This document shows positions 18,195 through 28,717 of a stretch of 38,338 bases of DNA, piece after piece (positions within the stretch are counted from its first letter, which is position 1; each line of letters opens with the position of its first letter). The DNA comes from Lactococcus cremoris subsp. cremoris NBRC 100676 (GTDB lineage Bacteria > Bacillota > Bacilli > Lactobacillales > Streptococcaceae). The stretch is taken from NCBI RefSeq assembly GCF_001591705.1, contig NZ_BCVK01000018.1, positions 1 to 38,338 on the forward strand, given 5' to 3'. The notes below the pieces were generated by a model. The model was not told the origin of the DNA and made no database searches. It worked only from the letters and a program-made list of their open reading frames with translations. The position numbers and the translations under genes were made by a program.

Positions 18195-20798
18195 TTATTC
18201 AGCAATCGATTGAATATCAAAGTCAACCTTGTTATCTATAAGCCTTACAATAACTTTTGATTTTGGTGGAATTTTTCCTCCGATAATCAGCTTAGCTAAT
18301 GGATTTTCGATGACTTTTGTCAAGTAACGTTTGAGTGGGCGTGCACCATAAGCAGGTTCATAAGCATTTTCAGCAATCCAAACTTTTACTTCTTCACTCA
18401 ATTCAAGCTCAACTTCCATTTCTTCAAGACGATGTGCTAGTTGACTGGTCATTTTAAGGATAATGTTCTTGATGTCTTCAAGCGCCAATGGTTTGAAAAG
18501 AATGGTATCATCAATCCGGTTTAAAAATTCTGGTTTGAAATGCGCGCGAAGTTGCGACATCACATTTTCTGTTGTTTCTTCAGAAATTTCACCATTTTCT
18601 CCAACATTATCGAGCAGATACTGAGAACCGACATTTGAAGTCATAATCAATACTGTATTCTTAAAGTCGACGAGAACACCTTTAGAGTCGGTCAAACGTC
18701 CGTCATCTAAAACTTGCAACAAGATATTGAAGACATCTGGATGTGCTTTTTCGATTTCATCAAGCAAGATGATGGTATAAGGATTACGGCGAACGGCTTC
18801 GGTCAATTGGCCTCCTTCATCGTAACCGACATATCCTGGAGGAGCTCCGACTAAACGTGACACGCTGTGTTTTTCCATATATTCACTCATGTCAATCCGA
18901 ACCATATGTTCTTCTGAATCAAAGAGATTTTCAGCCAATGCTTTCGCAAGTTCGGTCTTACCTACCCCAGTTGGTCCAAGGAAGAGGAATGAGCCAAGTG
19001 GACGGTTAGGGTCTTGAATTCCTGCACGCGCACGAATAATGGCATCAGATACGGCTTCAACAGCTTCATCTTGTCCGACAACTCTTTGATGAAGTGTTTC
19101 TGGCAAATGAAGTAATTTTTCACGTTCACCTTCAACCAATTTGGTAATTGGAATACCAGTCATCCGTCCAACCACTTCGGCGATTTGTTCTTCAGTGACT
19201 GATTCTTGAACTAAAGATAAATCATCTGATTTTGCTTTTTCTTCAATGGCTTTGAGTTCTTTTTCAATTTCAGGAATTTTACCATAACGAAGGGCTGCTG
19301 CTTTTTCTAAGTTTCCTTCATTTTGGGCTTCTTCCAATTCGTGGCGAGCATGTTCTAATTCATTACGTTTTTCAGAAATATTGCCCACTTCTTTTTTCTC
19401 AGCTTCCCATTGGGCTTTGAGTTGATTATTTTCTTCTCGAAGTTCAGAAATTTCACCACGTATAATTTCAAGACGTTTCTTAGAAGCATCATCCCGTTCT
19501 TTTTTGAGGGCTGCTTCTTCAATTTCTAATTGCATCAAGCGACGATTGGCTTGGTCAAGTTCAGTTGGGAGTGAATTCATTTCCACCCGAATCGTTGCAC
19601 TGGCTTCATCAATTAAGTCGATCGCTTTATCTGGTAAAAAACGGTCTGTAATATAACGATTTGACAATGTGGCTGCTGCAACTAAAGCATTATCATGAAT
19701 GGTCACCCCATGGTGAATTTCAAAACGTTCTTTTAGACCACGCAAGATTGAAATCGTATCTTCAACAGTAGGCTCAGTGACCAATACTTTTTGGAAACGA
19801 CGTTCAAGTGCTTTATCTGTTTCCATGTATTTACGATATTCATCCAAGGTCGTTGCCCCAATCAAATGGAGTTCACCACGTGCAAGCATTGGTTTCAAAA
19901 GGTTACCAGCGTCCATTGAACCTTCTGTTTTACCTGCACCAACAATGGTATGAAGTTCATCAATGAAAAGGATAATTTGTCCATCAGCTTTTTTAACTTC
20001 ATTAAGGACTGCTTTCAAACGTTCTTCAAATTCACCACGATATTTCGCTCCTGCAATCAAGGCACCCATATCCAGTGAAAAGATTGTTTTATCTTTTAGA
20101 TTTTCAGGAACGTCTTTTCTGACAATCCTTTGTGCCAATCCTTCGACAATGGCTGTTTTACCAACCCCAGGTTCACCAATAAGAACGGGATTATTTTTTG
20201 TTTTACGAGAAAGCACTCGAATGACATCACGAATTTCTTCATCACGTCCAATGACGGGATCTTGATTGCCTGATTTAACTTGAGCAACGAGATCCACCCC
20301 ATATTTTTCAAGTGCTTTGTATGTTTCTTCTGCATTTTGACTGGTCACTTTATCACCTCCACGTAATTTTTCAATCGCAGCTTGCGCTTTTGCTTTTGTT
20401 AGTCCATGGCTGACCAAATACTCGGTCAATGGATTTTGTTTTAATTCAAAGAGGGCAAGGAGAATAATCTCAGTTGATAGGTATTCATCGCCCATTTTTT
20501 GCGCAATTTTGTCTGCTTCAGTAAATACTTGGAACAAATCTGGACTTAGGTTTTGACCATATGTAATATTTGAACCTTCTACCGAATTAATTTTGTCAAT
20601 TTCTTTTTCAATTAAATTTGTAAAGTCATCTAGGTCAATCCCTAAATCTTTATAAAAGTTCGCCCCAAAACTATTAGGTTGAACAAAAATTCGCCATAAA
20701 TGTGGAACTTCAATCACTTGGTGATGACGAACTTGCGCAATTTGTTGCGCTGAACCAAGTGCTTCTTGCATCGTTGTTGTCATTTTTTCGATGTCCAT
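18195..20798 (-). CDS. clpB: ATP-dependent disaggregase ClpB
   Basis: ClpB is the AAA+ chaperone that, with DnaK, pulls proteins out of heat-induced aggregates. The 867-residue protein has the N domain, NBD1 with Walker [14 protein letters not shown] near 210 and Walker [15 protein letters not shown], a long charged coiled-coil middle domain (about 400-530, rich in E, K and R), then NBD2 with [14 protein letters not shown] near 605 and [14 protein letters not shown]. The middle domain distinguishes it from ClpC/ClpE. The promoter carries a CtsR-type operator over the -35. It is flanked by purine genes but has its own promoter and terminator. Confidence 0.97.
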   Translation of the reverse strand: MDIEKMTTTMQEALGSAQQIAQVRHHQVIEVPHLWRIFVQPNSFGANFYKDLGIDLDDFTNLIEKEIDKINSVEGSNITYGQNLSPDLFQVFTEADKIAQKMGDEYLSTEIILLALFELKQNPLTEYLVSHGLTKAKAQAAIEKLRGGDKVTSQNAEETYKALEKYGVDLVAQVKSGNQDPVIGRDEEIRDVIRVLSRKTKNNPVLIGEPGVGKTAIVEGLAQRIVRKDVPENLKDKTIFSLDMGALIAGAKYRGEFEERLKAVLNEVKKADGQIILFIDELHTIVGAGKTEGSMDAGNLLKPMLARGELHLIGATTLDEYRKYMETDKALERRFQKVLVTEPTVEDTISILRGLKERFEIHHGVTIHDNALVAAATLSNRYITDRFLPDKAIDLIDEASATIRVEMNSLPTELDQANRRLMQLEIEEAALKKERDDASKKRLEIIRGEISELREENNQLKAQWEAEKKEVGNISEKRNELEHARHELEEAQNEGNLEKAAALRYGKIPEIEKELKAIEEKAKSDDLSLVQESVTEEQIAEVVGRMTGIPITKLVEGEREKLLHLPETLHQRVVGQDEAVEAVSDAIIRARAGIQDPNRPLGSFLFLGPTGVGKTELAKALAENLFDSEEHMVRIDMSEYMEKHSVSRLVGAPPGYVGYDEGGQLTEAVRRNPYTIILLDEIEKAHPDVFNILLQVLDDGRLTDSKGVLVDFKNTVLIMTSNVGSQYLLDNVGENGEISEETTENVMSQLRAHFKPEFLNRIDDTILFKPLALEDIKNIILKMTSQLAHRLEEMEVELELSEEVKVWIAENAYEPAYGARPLKRYLTKVIENPLAKLIIGGKIPPKSKVIVRLIDNKVDFDIQSIAE

Positions 20799-20861
20799 AA
20801 AAACACCTCATTTCGATTTCATAGTTGGTAGTGATTGTTATCTTTTTCTCACTACATTCTA

Positions 20862-20891
20862 ATTATAATACATTGGTCAGTAATGGTCAAG
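20862..20891 (-). promoter_or_regulatory. clpB promoter with a CtsR-type heptad operator
   Basis: Minus-strand TTGACC (20885-20890), a 17-bp spacer and TATAAT (20862-20867) form a near-ideal promoter. GGTCAGT-AAT-GGTCAAG at 20875-20891 (plus strand) is a tandem heptad repeat matching the CtsR operator, and it overlaps the -35. Heat-shock derepression is inferred. Confidence 0.85.
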
Positions 20892-20925
20892 CTTTTTGAT
20901 TCGTTTTTTGACTTTTATTATATAC

Positions 20926-20960
20926 AAAAACTACTGACAGAATTTTTGTCAGTAGTTTTA
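20926..20960. terminator. Terminator after the first DUF5648-type protein gene
   Basis: AAAACTACTGACA / TGTCAGTAGTTTT, a 13-bp-arm hairpin of the ACTGACA type seen repeatedly in this window, with T-rich flanks. Confidence 0.8.
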
Positions 20961-20985
20961 ATATTTATAAGTAAAATAAGTTGTT

Positions 20986-21792
20986 TTAAGGATAAACAAT
21001 GCTTGCAACAAGGCTTCCATCAGGGTTTCTGAAATTATACTTAATTGATAAATTGGAAATCCCCGCATTTTGGAAAATTGATTGATTTTCAGTAAGTAAA
21101 GGGGTTAATTGTTTTTTCAAATCTTGAATTTTATCAGGACTGAGTGAACCATGATTTCGAGAAAAAGTAAAATCGACAACAAGCACGTTACCGCTAGCGC
21201 TAACATTCACCTTGTTAAATATTCCCCCACTTTCATTCACAATGTTTGAACTTGCTGTATTCAGTGCATCAGCAATTTCCTGCAAAGAATTATTTGAAGG
21301 ATTTACTGACAAACTGACAGCATTCCAAGCGACTGCTTTATATTTCCAACCAATATTAATTAAGTTATTTTCTTCAAATAAATTTCCCGTGTAATTATGA
21401 GCTCCAGATTGAGCATTGGGGTTGTAAGCAACATATATCGGCAAATTTCCGCCTGAATAAAAAACTGCTTTTCCTTGATTATCCCACTTCCAGCCTTTAT
21501 TTACTAAAGACTGCGCTTCATACTTACTTTTAGTGTAGTAATGGTCTCCACCCGCAGCATTGGGGTTATAAAGGCGATAAACGGTTATCCCTTTATCTGG
21601 TGCTACCCAACCCAATCCTTCATCAGTCCAACCAGCACTAATATCAACCGCTCGCTCAGTTGCACTCGTAGTATAAAAATGCTCTCCGGTATTATGATTA
21701 TAGAGACGATAGACCATACTATCGGCACTCACTCGAAATCCTACTGCGAGGGTGGTTCCAACTATTAATAAAGTCAATAATATTTTTTTCAT
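20986..21792 (-). CDS. Secreted protein with DUF5648-type repeats
   Basis: The 268-residue product has a signal peptide (MKKILLTLLIVGTTLAVGFRVSADS). Three related repeats of about 40 residues follow: VYRLYNHNTGEHFYTTSATERA, VYRLYNPNAAGGDHYYTKSKYEA and VAYNPNAQSGAHNYTGNLFEEN, each ending near a GW motif. These look like the DUF5648 repeat found in surface or secreted proteins, some of them lytic enzymes. The C-terminal 100 residues are a separate domain ending VDFTFSRNHGS...SIKYNFRNPDGSLVASIVYP, which I cannot name surely. A close paralogue with a different C-terminus lies at 34399-35271. A cre-like site precedes the gene. Export and carbohydrate or wall contact are plausible; no enzymatic motif is visible. 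Confidence 0.75.
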   Translation of the reverse strand: MKKILLTLLIVGTTLAVGFRVSADSMVYRLYNHNTGEHFYTTSATERAVDISAGWTDEGLGWVAPDKGITVYRLYNPNAAGGDHYYTKSKYEAQSLVNKGWKWDNQGKAVFYSGGNLPIYVAYNPNAQSGAHNYTGNLFEENNLINIGWKYKAVAWNAVSLSVNPSNNSLQEIADALNTASSNIVNESGGIFNKVNVSASGNVLVVDFTFSRNHGSLSPDKIQDLKKQLTPLLTENQSIFQNAGISNLSIKYNFRNPDGSLVASIVYP

Positions 21793-21808
21793 AATCTACT
21801 CCCTCCTT

Positions 21809-21822
21809 AGAAAGCGCTTTTA
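21809..21822 (-). promoter_or_regulatory. cre-like site upstream of the first repeat protein
   Basis: AGAAAGCGCTTTTA has a perfect AAAGCGCTTT core and differs at two positions from the CcpA cre consensus. It lies just upstream of the ribosome binding site. Confidence 0.5.
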
Positions 21823-21988
21823 TTATGTTCTTTTATAAATTTTTTGTCAATTTAATTTTTTTATTTTACAAAAAACTGGAAGACGTCACTTATTTTTTTA
21901 TATAAAAAAAGTGAAGCTGTCTTTTTAATACATTTTGCCCTATAATGGACTTAGATGTCATATTTAACAAAGAAAAGATAGGAGAAAA

Positions 21989-23328
21989 ATGACTCAACAA
22001 CTAAATTCTTTGGGAAAGTCTGCCCTCTTAATACTAAGTAATACGATTATTGTTCTTCCATTCATGATTTTTATTCAAATTGCCAAAGGAACCTCACTTC
22101 TTGCCCTACTTCCTTTTCTGCTCTTTTATACTTTCAGAATGACCGGCATATTCTTTATAAGAGGAATAAAAACAAGAATCAACAGCTACAGTCTTTTAAA
22201 AATTTCATTGTACGCTGGTTTATTGGGTTGCTTACTTGGATTTCTTGGTTCTTTTTACTTTCCTTTCTATACTTTATCCGGTATTTTTCTAGGAGTAAGT
22301 GCAGCTTGGTTGCCGATGTCAAACACTTCAGTAAACTATGATCTAAAAAATACTAACCAGCTTATCAAAGAAAAGACCTTAATTAGTTTACTTTTGTTTT
22401 TAGCCCTTGGCTTTTCTTTTGTCTTCCCGCCTTCTCTAAAATATCCCCTGTTCTTTGTCTTCTATGGAATAGTTTATCTTCTCTCCTTCCAATTAGTTGG
22501 AAATTTGGACAATTACAAAGTTGATCCAAATGACTTAGAAAAAGCCTCCTATAAATATCTTATTTTATTTGCTTTATTTTTTGTTTGCCTCTTTCTATTA
22601 CGCTCAAGTCGATTACTTGCCAATAGTTTAGAATTTGATTATTTCATTTTCGGATTTTTCTTTTTGGTCACCCTCTATATTGTCGCTATAAATTTTTTCA
22701 AAAATAAAATCCAAAGAAATATCCCTCGTAAATTATCATATTTGACAGCTATTAATGGGGCAGTGGGAAATTATTTATTTCTTTTTTGTTCTTTGTATGT
22801 CGCTGGCTTTTATGGTCATCAGCATTTATTTTTACAATTTTATCTTCCTTATGTTTTAGGAATTGTCTTTGCCTCTAAGGTCAAAAATTTACTTGGAAAT
22901 AATGTCAAAACCTATTCTTTAATCGGAATTTTTCTAGGTTTACTTTTGATTGTTTTTAGTCCTCTATTTGCTCTAGGTTTATTCCTTACTAGTTTATTCA
23001 AAGGAAGTTTAAATTCAAGCTTAACTCAAGACTATGAAAGTACTATTAATATCGTTGAAGATAACGGATCTGGATAAAATATACCATTCAAAATATCGGA
23101 AGTATTCTTCACCAATTTTTGTTAATGCTTTTAGGTTCACTTATCATCATGAAAAATGGCTTATCTATCAAGACTTTGTTCGTTATTACTTCAACTCCCA
23201 TTCCTACTGCTCGAAGTATTGAACTAATGAAATCATGGAATCTTATTGCTACATCATTGATTATCTTAATTATCATCGCTTATCTTATTTATCCAAAAAT
23301 AGTTCCACTTCTTAAAAAATCAAAATAA
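21989..23328 (+). pseudogene. Polytopic membrane protein (MFS-like), frameshifted near its end
   Basis: After an AGGAG-type site and ATG, 362 codons encode at least ten hydrophobic helices with few charges (for example LLPFLLFYTFRMTGIFFI and FFLVTLYIVAINFFK). The frame stops after INIVEDNGSG. In another frame the sequence continues IWIKYTIQNIGSILHQFLLMLLGSLIIMKNG and runs to a natural lysine-rich end KIVPLLKKSK at 23328. The span of 1,340 bases is one short of 447 codons, so a deleted base near 23063 explains it. The intact protein would be 446 residues with about 12 helices, consistent with a major facilitator carrier, but I recognise no family motif. The truncated form lacks the last two helices. 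A TATAAT -10 lies at 21941-21946. Confidence 0.7.
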
Positions 23329-23333
23329 ATTAG

Positions 23334-23362
23334 AAAAACCCATGTCTAAGCATGAGTTTTTT
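23334..23362. terminator. Bidirectional terminator between convergent genes
   Basis: AAAACCCATG / CATGAGTTTT arms with A and T tails, between the membrane pseudogene and the SDR gene. Confidence 0.75.
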
Positions 23363-23984
23363 ATTTAATACGAGTGGTCAGTGAGCTTTCTTTTCCTTCG
23401 ATAATTTTATGAATCTCTTTAGCAAATTGGCTTCGCTTAATCGGACGATAGCTTTTTAAGAAAGAAAAAATCGGAATTTTCACGAGCGGCTCCAATAGGC
23501 GTGCTGGAAAATAACTGCTTTTTCGTGAAGCATCATAGACAATTCCTGGAAAAACAGAAACAAATCTTGATTTCAAACATTTTTGACCATAAGCTTCCAC
23601 TTTTTTTTTAGCTTTCATATAGTCATTTATAAAAAAAGGACCATCATTTGCTGAAATAAAAAGACATTGATTTTCTGAGTTAACTATTGTATCAATAATT
23701 ATTTTTGCTGGTTGAATACTATTTTTTTCATAAGTTGTTCCTTTTGATTTACTCGGTAATAGAATTCCTACCGCATCAATCACCCAATCTGATTTCTGTA
23801 AAAGTTCTTGCCAATCACCGGTTTCATTTAGATTAGCAGCATGGTAAATGACTGGCTCAACTAGATTATCTTTAGATTTACCATGTCTTGATAAGCTATG
23901 TAATTCATAATCTGCAACTTGGGCAAGTTCCTTGAAAATACCTTGACCGACCAGTCCAGTTCCTCCAACAATCGTAATAATCAT
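23361..23984 (-). CDS. Atypical SDR / NAD(P)-binding epimerase-like protein
   Basis: The 207-residue protein starts MIITIVGGTGLVGQGIFKEL, a glycine-rich Rossmann loop (GGTGLVGQG). It continues with an atypical short-chain dehydrogenase fold: DWVIDAVGILLPS near 85, FISANDGPFFINDYMKAKKKVEAY with an YMKAKK segment like the catalytic YxxxK, and FPGIVYDASR. This resembles NmrA/ComC-like reductases of unknown substrate. It lies downstream of purF after a terminator, so it is probably not part of the pur operon. No substrate can be proposed. Confidence 0.75.
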   Translation of the reverse strand: MIITIVGGTGLVGQGIFKELAQVADYELHSLSRHGKSKDNLVEPVIYHAANLNETGDWQELLQKSDWVIDAVGILLPSKSKGTTYEKNSIQPAKIIIDTIVNSENQCLFISANDGPFFINDYMKAKKKVEAYGQKCLKSRFVSVFPGIVYDASRKSSYFPARLLEPLVKIPIFSFLKSYRPIKRSQFAKEIHKIIEGKESSLTTRIK

Positions 23985-24070
23985 TTGCTTACCTCACTTG
24001 CTTTTATTTCTTATCCTAACATATTAAGGAAACTAATAAAAAATAATCGCTTTATGGATTTGACCAAATT

Positions 24071-24098
24071 AAAAACTAGAGAAAATACTCTAGTTTTT
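24071..24098 (-). terminator. Terminator after purF, end of the purCSQLF operon
   Basis: AAAACTAGAG / TCTCTAGTTTT hairpin with a T tail on the minus strand, starting at the purF stop codon. Confidence 0.8.
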
Positions 24099-25617
24099 AT
24101 TTCAGACCATTTTTTGCCAAAGATTCCAAATAGTCTGCTTCATAATCATAAAGCGGTGTTGGATATTCGCCGTCAAAATATGACAAGCAAAGTTTATCGT
24201 GACCGATCGCCTCGACAAGCCCTGACTGGCTGAGATAGGTCAGACTATCCGCTCCGATAGCTTCTCTGATTTCATCAGTCGTGTGTGTGGCTGCGATGAG
24301 TTCTTCACGATCTTGGATGTCAATGCCGTAAAAGCAAGGATATTTGAGAGCGGGACTGGCGATTGCCACATGAACCTCGGCTGCGCCTGCATCTTTGAGG
24401 AGTTTGACAATGCGACGGCTGGTCGTTCCACGCACAATGCTGTCATCAACCATGATGACACGTTTTCCTTCTACAACACCTCGAACAGCACTCAATTTCA
24501 TGCGAACGCCTTGTTCACGAAGTTCTTGAGTCGGTTGAATGAAAGTTCTTGCCACATATTGATTTTTAATCAGCCCCATTTCGTAAGGCAAGCCCGATTC
24601 TTCAGCGTAGCCTGAAGCGGCACTGAGTGATGAATTAGGGACACCAATGACAATATCAGCGTCAATTTTGGCTTCTTGGGCTAAAATTTTTCCTGAACGT
24701 TTTCTGGCAGTATGAACATTAACTCCAGCGATATTGCTGTCAGGACGAGCGAAATAGATGTATTCCATTGAACAAATAGTCATGTTGGTGCTGTCAGTAA
24801 ATTGGTCCACATGAATGCCGTCGTCATTAATTTCAATGATTTCACCGGGTTGAACATCTTGAATCCAAGTGGCGCCAACAACATCGAAAGCACAAGTTTC
24901 TGAGGCCACGACAACCGCACCGTTGCTCATTTTACCGATTGAAAGTGGCCGAAATCCATTAGGGTCAAGAGCTGCGACAATTGAATTTTCATTCATAATA
25001 AGATAGGCAAAGCCACCTTTGACCGTATTAAGTGCTTCTTTGACTCTGCCCATAAATTCTGGATGATGACTACGGCGAATCAAGTGCATGAGGATTTCTG
25101 TGTCTGAATTACTAGAAAATATTGCTCCAGATTTTTCAAGTTCACAGCGCAAGGATTGAGCGTTAGTTAAATTTCCATTGTGGGCAAGTCCAAGTGATCC
25201 GTCATGAAATTCAAACTGGAATGGCTGAATATTATTAATATTTGCCGAGCCAGCCGTCGCATAGCGGACATGACCAATGGCAGATGAACCTGTCAGTTCT
25301 TCCAAATCTTTTTCGTCACGAAAAACTTCGGTGACCAAACCTAAACCACGATGACGATTGAGCTTGCCGTTGTTATTGACCAGAATTCCTGCGCCTTCTT
25401 GCCCGCGATGTTGCAAAGCGTGAAGACCAAAATAGGTTAGACGAGCGGCATCAGGATGTCCCCAAACGCCGAAAAGTCCACATTCTTCATTTAATGTCTT
25501 CGCTTCAAACCGCGACCAGTCGCGGAGCTCATCGGCTTCAGTTTGATTCAAACTTTTTTTCTCAAAATGCGACCACTCTTGTTCAGTAAATGTTGCGCTT
25601 GTTATTTCATCAGACAT
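24097..25617 (-). CDS. purF: Amidophosphoribosyltransferase with a long N-terminal propeptide
   Basis: PurF makes phosphoribosylamine from PRPP and glutamine, the committed step. The glutaminase domain begins at Cys46 in [36 protein letters not shown]; Bacillus-type PurF is cleaved after NEE to expose this Cys. The PRPP site [21 protein letters not shown] is intact. Two oddities appear. The propeptide is 45 residues, versus 11 in B. subtilis, and contains a repeat, [11 protein letters not shown] (15-25) and [11 protein letters not shown] (34-44). Also, the CxxC iron-sulfur ligand pair of Bacillus PurF appears here as CLSYF, so the cluster may be absent. The start overlaps the purL end by 16 bp and is the only frame-compatible ATG close by. 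Confidence 0.95.
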   Translation of the reverse strand: MSDEITSATFTEQEWSHFEKKSLNQTEADELRDWSRFEAKTLNEECGLFGVWGHPDAARLTYFGLHALQHRGQEGAGILVNNNGKLNRHRGLGLVTEVFRDEKDLEELTGSSAIGHVRYATAGSANINNIQPFQFEFHDGSLGLAHNGNLTNAQSLRCELEKSGAIFSSNSDTEILMHLIRRSHHPEFMGRVKEALNTVKGGFAYLIMNENSIVAALDPNGFRPLSIGKMSNGAVVVASETCAFDVVGATWIQDVQPGEIIEINDDGIHVDQFTDSTNMTICSMEYIYFARPDSNIAGVNVHTARKRSGKILAQEAKIDADIVIGVPNSSLSAASGYAEESGLPYEMGLIKNQYVARTFIQPTQELREQGVRMKLSAVRGVVEGKRVIMVDDSIVRGTTSRRIVKLLKDAGAAEVHVAIASPALKYPCFYGIDIQDREELIAATHTTDEIREAIGADSLTYLSQSGLVEAIGHDKLCLSYFDGEYPTPLYDYEADYLESLAKNGLK

Positions 25618-27821
25618 GGAAGGGCTCCTTCATAAATGCTGACAGCTTCGTCAGTAGAAATAGAAAGTTCATTAATTTTCAAAATTCCGTTGTCAGTAAC
25701 TTTTCCGATGACTTCGCTACTAGCAGAACTTTCTGTCAGTAATTTTTCAAAAGCAGCTTGATTTTCTGGTGAAATTGAGAGTACAAAGCGACCTTGCGTT
25801 TCTGAGAATAATTGAGCATTGCTTAAATCAACTTCTACATCAATTCCTAAGCCATTTGCAAAAGCAGATTCAGCTAAGGCAATCGCTAGACCACCTTCTG
25901 ACAAATCGTGCGCTGAATTGATTAATCCGTCAGTAATTGCTTTTAAAACAAAGTCTTGATTGACTTTTTCAGTTTCTAAATCAAAATCAATCTTGCCAGA
26001 AATCTCGCCTGTCAGCATTTTTTGAAGTTCAGAACCTGAAAAATCATCAAAAGTTTGCCCGACTAATACAATCAAATCACCCGCTTTTTTAAATTCTTGA
26101 GTCGTAATATTTTTTACATCCTCAATCAAACCAACCATTCCAATCATTGGGGTAGGTAAAATAGCTGAACCGTTCGTTTCATTGTAAAGACTGACATTTC
26201 CTGAAATAACAGGCGTATCAAGAGCCAAACAAGAACGTGAAATTCCATCAGCGGCAGTCGTCAATTCCCAGAATTGTTCTGGTTTTTCCGGATTTCCAAA
26301 GTTCAAACAGTCGGTAATCGCAAGTGGTTTTCCACCAGAGGCGACAATATTACGAGCCGCTTCGGCAACCGCAATTGCTCCACCTTTTTCTGGGTCAAGA
26401 TAGAGATAACGAGCATTACAGTCCGTTGTCATCGCAAGTGCTTTGTTTGTACCACGCACTCTTAAAACTGCGGCATCTGACCCTGGTGCAACAACAGTGT
26501 TGGTCATCACACGCGAATCATAAGTTTCATAAATTGATTTCTTGCTGGCAATTGTCGGTTGAGCCAAAAGTTTTTTGAAAATTTCACTGACCGCGCTGTC
26601 AGTAATTTCTGGAAGATATTTCTCGCTGTCAGTAAATTTTTGAATGCGCTCAGGAACTTTTGCCTCACGGTAATAAGTCGGTGCATCTTCTGCCAATGAA
26701 TCAACAGGAACATGAGCAACCATTTGCCCTTTATGATAAAGTGTATAAAAGCCATCATCAGTCACTTCCCCAATATTCACAGCATCAAGGTCGTATTTTT
26801 TAAATAAATCAATGATTTCTTGTTCATGTCCTTTTTTGACACAAAGCACCATACGCTCTTGTGACTCAGACAACATCATTTCATAAGGAATCATTTCTGT
26901 TTCACGCTGTGGCACATTATCCAAGTTAAGACGCAAACCTGACCCAGCTTTTGAAGCCATTTCTGAAGTCGATGAAACTAAGCCAGCGGCACCCATATCT
27001 TGAATTCCAACTAAAATATCGCCATGATTTTGGATAACTTCAATACAGGCTTCAAGCAATAGTTTTTCCATAAAAGGGTCGCCAACTTGAACGGCTGAAC
27101 GTTGTGTTTCTGAGCCCGAACCAAATTCTTTGGAAGCAAAAGATGCCCCATGAATGCCGTCACGTCCTGTTTTCGCTCCGACATAAAAAATAGAATTTCC
27201 CACACCTTTAGCTTGTCCTTTTTGGATATGTTTATGCTCAATTAAGCCCACACACATGACATTCACTAAAGGATTACCAGCGTATGATTCATCAAAAGCC
27301 ACTTCGCCACCAACCGTTGGAATGCCAATACAGTTTCCGTATCCCGCAATTCCGGCTGTCACTTGGTCAACAATATGACGTGTTTTACCATTGTCAATTG
27401 GTCCAAAACGCAAACTATCCAAAATTGCAATTGGACGAGCCCCCATTGAAAAAATATCACGAATAATACCACCAGAACCTGTTGCTGCACCTTCATAAGG
27501 CTCAACGTAAGATGGATGATTATGAGATTCAGCTTTGAAAACAACCGCCAAACCATCACCAATATCCACAACCCCAGCCCCTTCACCAGGTCCCATCAAG
27601 ACTTGCGGCCCAGTCGTCGGAAATTTTTTTAAGACAGGTTTTGAATTTTTGTAGCAGCAATGTTCTGACCACATCACGGCATACATCCCAGTTTCCGTAA
27701 AGTTTGGCAAGCGTCCACCAAGAATCTCATCCTTGATTTTCAAATATTCTTCATCCGTCAGTCCCCACTCACGGTAAATTTTGCTTTCTTGAATCTGTTC
27801 TGGTAACATCTCCAAAGTCAT
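25602..27821 (-). CDS. purL: Phosphoribosylformylglycinamidine synthase, large subunit
   Basis: PurL is the ATP-using subunit that converts FGAR to FGAM with ammonia supplied by PurQ, step 4. The 739-residue length matches the small, Gram-positive type that needs PurQ and PurS. It shows [85 protein letters not shown] and [20 protein letters not shown] precedes the ATG. A 215-bp gap with two hairpins separates it from purQ, while purF overlaps its end, suggesting coupling. Confidence 0.97.
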   Translation of the reverse strand: MTLEMLPEQIQESKIYREWGLTDEEYLKIKDEILGGRLPNFTETGMYAVMWSEHCCYKNSKPVLKKFPTTGPQVLMGPGEGAGVVDIGDGLAVVFKAESHNHPSYVEPYEGAATGSGGIIRDIFSMGARPIAILDSLRFGPIDNGKTRHIVDQVTAGIAGYGNCIGIPTVGGEVAFDESYAGNPLVNVMCVGLIEHKHIQKGQAKGVGNSIFYVGAKTGRDGIHGASFASKEFGSGSETQRSAVQVGDPFMEKLLLEACIEVIQNHGDILVGIQDMGAAGLVSSTSEMASKAGSGLRLNLDNVPQRETEMIPYEMMLSESQERMVLCVKKGHEQEIIDLFKKYDLDAVNIGEVTDDGFYTLYHKGQMVAHVPVDSLAEDAPTYYREAKVPERIQKFTDSEKYLPEITDSAVSEIFKKLLAQPTIASKKSIYETYDSRVMTNTVVAPGSDAAVLRVRGTNKALAMTTDCNARYLYLDPEKGGAIAVAEAARNIVASGGKPLAITDCLNFGNPEKPEQFWELTTAADGISRSCLALDTPVISGNVSLYNETNGSAILPTPMIGMVGLIEDVKNITTQEFKKAGDLIVLVGQTFDDFSGSELQKMLTGEISGKIDFDLETEKVNQDFVLKAITDGLINSAHDLSEGGLAIALAESAFANGLGIDVEVDLSNAQLFSETQGRFVLSISPENQAAFEKLLTESSASSEVIGKVTDNGILKINELSISTDEAVSIYEGALPCLMK

Positions 27822-27831
27822 GTTCTTCTCC

Positions 27832-27844
27832 TATAAGATGTGAG
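27832..27844. repeat. 13-bp repeat just upstream of purL (copy in front of purS)
   Basis: TATAAGATGTGAG occurs here and again at 28997-29009 before purS, each 11-17 bases from the start codon. As read on the coding strand, CTCACATCTTATA. Function unknown. Confidence 0.6.
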
Positions 27845-27970
27845 CCCGACTGTTTTGAAGTGGTGAAAATTAGGAAAATTGATGGTTCTGCGCTCGTGCA
27901 GTTTTTTAATTTTGTCAAATTTCACTCATTTCAAGGGGGCGAACTCAGTTAATTTCAAATTACAAACTCA

Positions 27971-28026
27971 CTGACAGTTCTGTCAGCAAATTTTACAAGT
28001 TTTCAGCTTACTGACAAAGCTGTCAG
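27971..28026. repeat. Two direct copies of a TGACAG hairpin between purQ and purL
   Basis: CTGACAGTTCTGTCAG (27971-27986) and CTGACAAAGCTGTCAG (28011-28026) are palindromes 40 bp apart, both followed by CAAATTTT. They lie in the only long gap inside the pur operon. They lack a strong T tail in the transcribed direction and could be partial terminators or processing sites. Confidence 0.6.
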
Positions 28027-28036
28027 CAAATTTTTC

Positions 28037-28717
28037 TTAATTTTTTACAGTCACTAGAAAATTTTTCAACAAAGAGGCAAACATTTTTCTTCCGTCAGCT
28101 CCACCAAGCAATTCTTCCATAGCACGCTCAGGATGAGGCATCATCCCAAGTACATTTCCTTCTTTATTGACAATTCCAGCAATATTTTCAACTGAACCAT
28201 TAGGATTTTCATCTGCATAAGTGAAAACGATTTGACCATTTTCTTTAAGTTCAGCAAGCGTTGCTTCGTCAGCAACATATTGGCCTTCGCCGTGGGCGAT
28301 GGGTAAATTAATCAAAGCATCTTTAGCATATTCAGTCGTAAAATTACTTTGATTATTTTCAACTTTAAGGACTTGCCATTTGGAAACAAATTTCAAACCC
28401 TCATTGCGAATCAATACACCTGGTAAAAGCCCAGATTCAACCAAAATTTGAAATCCATTACAAGTGCCAAAAACAGGTTTCCCTTCTTTAGCCAAACGTT
28501 TGATTTCAGGCATAATGTTAGCAAATGAAGCAATTGCACCACATCGCAAATAATCGCCATAAGAAAATCCACCAGGAATCAATACTCCATCAAATCCTGC
28601 AAGTGACTTCTCGTCATGCCAGACAAATTCTGCCTCTGCCCCCATGACATCACGAATTGCCCAAAGTAAATCAAAATCGCAATTTGACCCTGGAAATTGA
28701 ATGACTGCAAATTTCAT
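28037..28717 (-). CDS. purQ: Phosphoribosylformylglycinamidine synthase, glutaminase subunit
   Basis: PurQ releases ammonia from glutamine for PurL. The 226-residue class I glutamine amidotransferase starts [20 protein letters not shown]. It has [15 protein letters not shown], the nucleophile elbow [18 protein letters not shown] (catalytic Cys), the [11 protein letters not shown] segment and [14 protein letters not shown] with the catalytic His and Glu. It overlaps purS by ATGA, with GGAG inside purS, so translation is coupled. Confidence 0.97.
   Translation of the reverse strand: MKFAVIQFPGSNCDFDLLWAIRDVMGAEAEFVWHDEKSLAGFDGVLIPGGFSYGDYLRCGAIASFANIMPEIKRLAKEGKPVFGTCNGFQILVESGLLPGVLIRNEGLKFVSKWQVLKVENNQSNFTTEYAKDALINLPIAHGEGQYVADEATLAELKENGQIVFTYADENPNGSVENIAGIVNKEGNVLGMMPHPERAMEELLGGADGRKMFASLLKNFLVTVKN

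Noticed and set aside
27822-28036. A small gene between purQ and purL
   Set aside because: No frame with a start and ribosome binding site; only the palindromes and the 13-bp element stand out.
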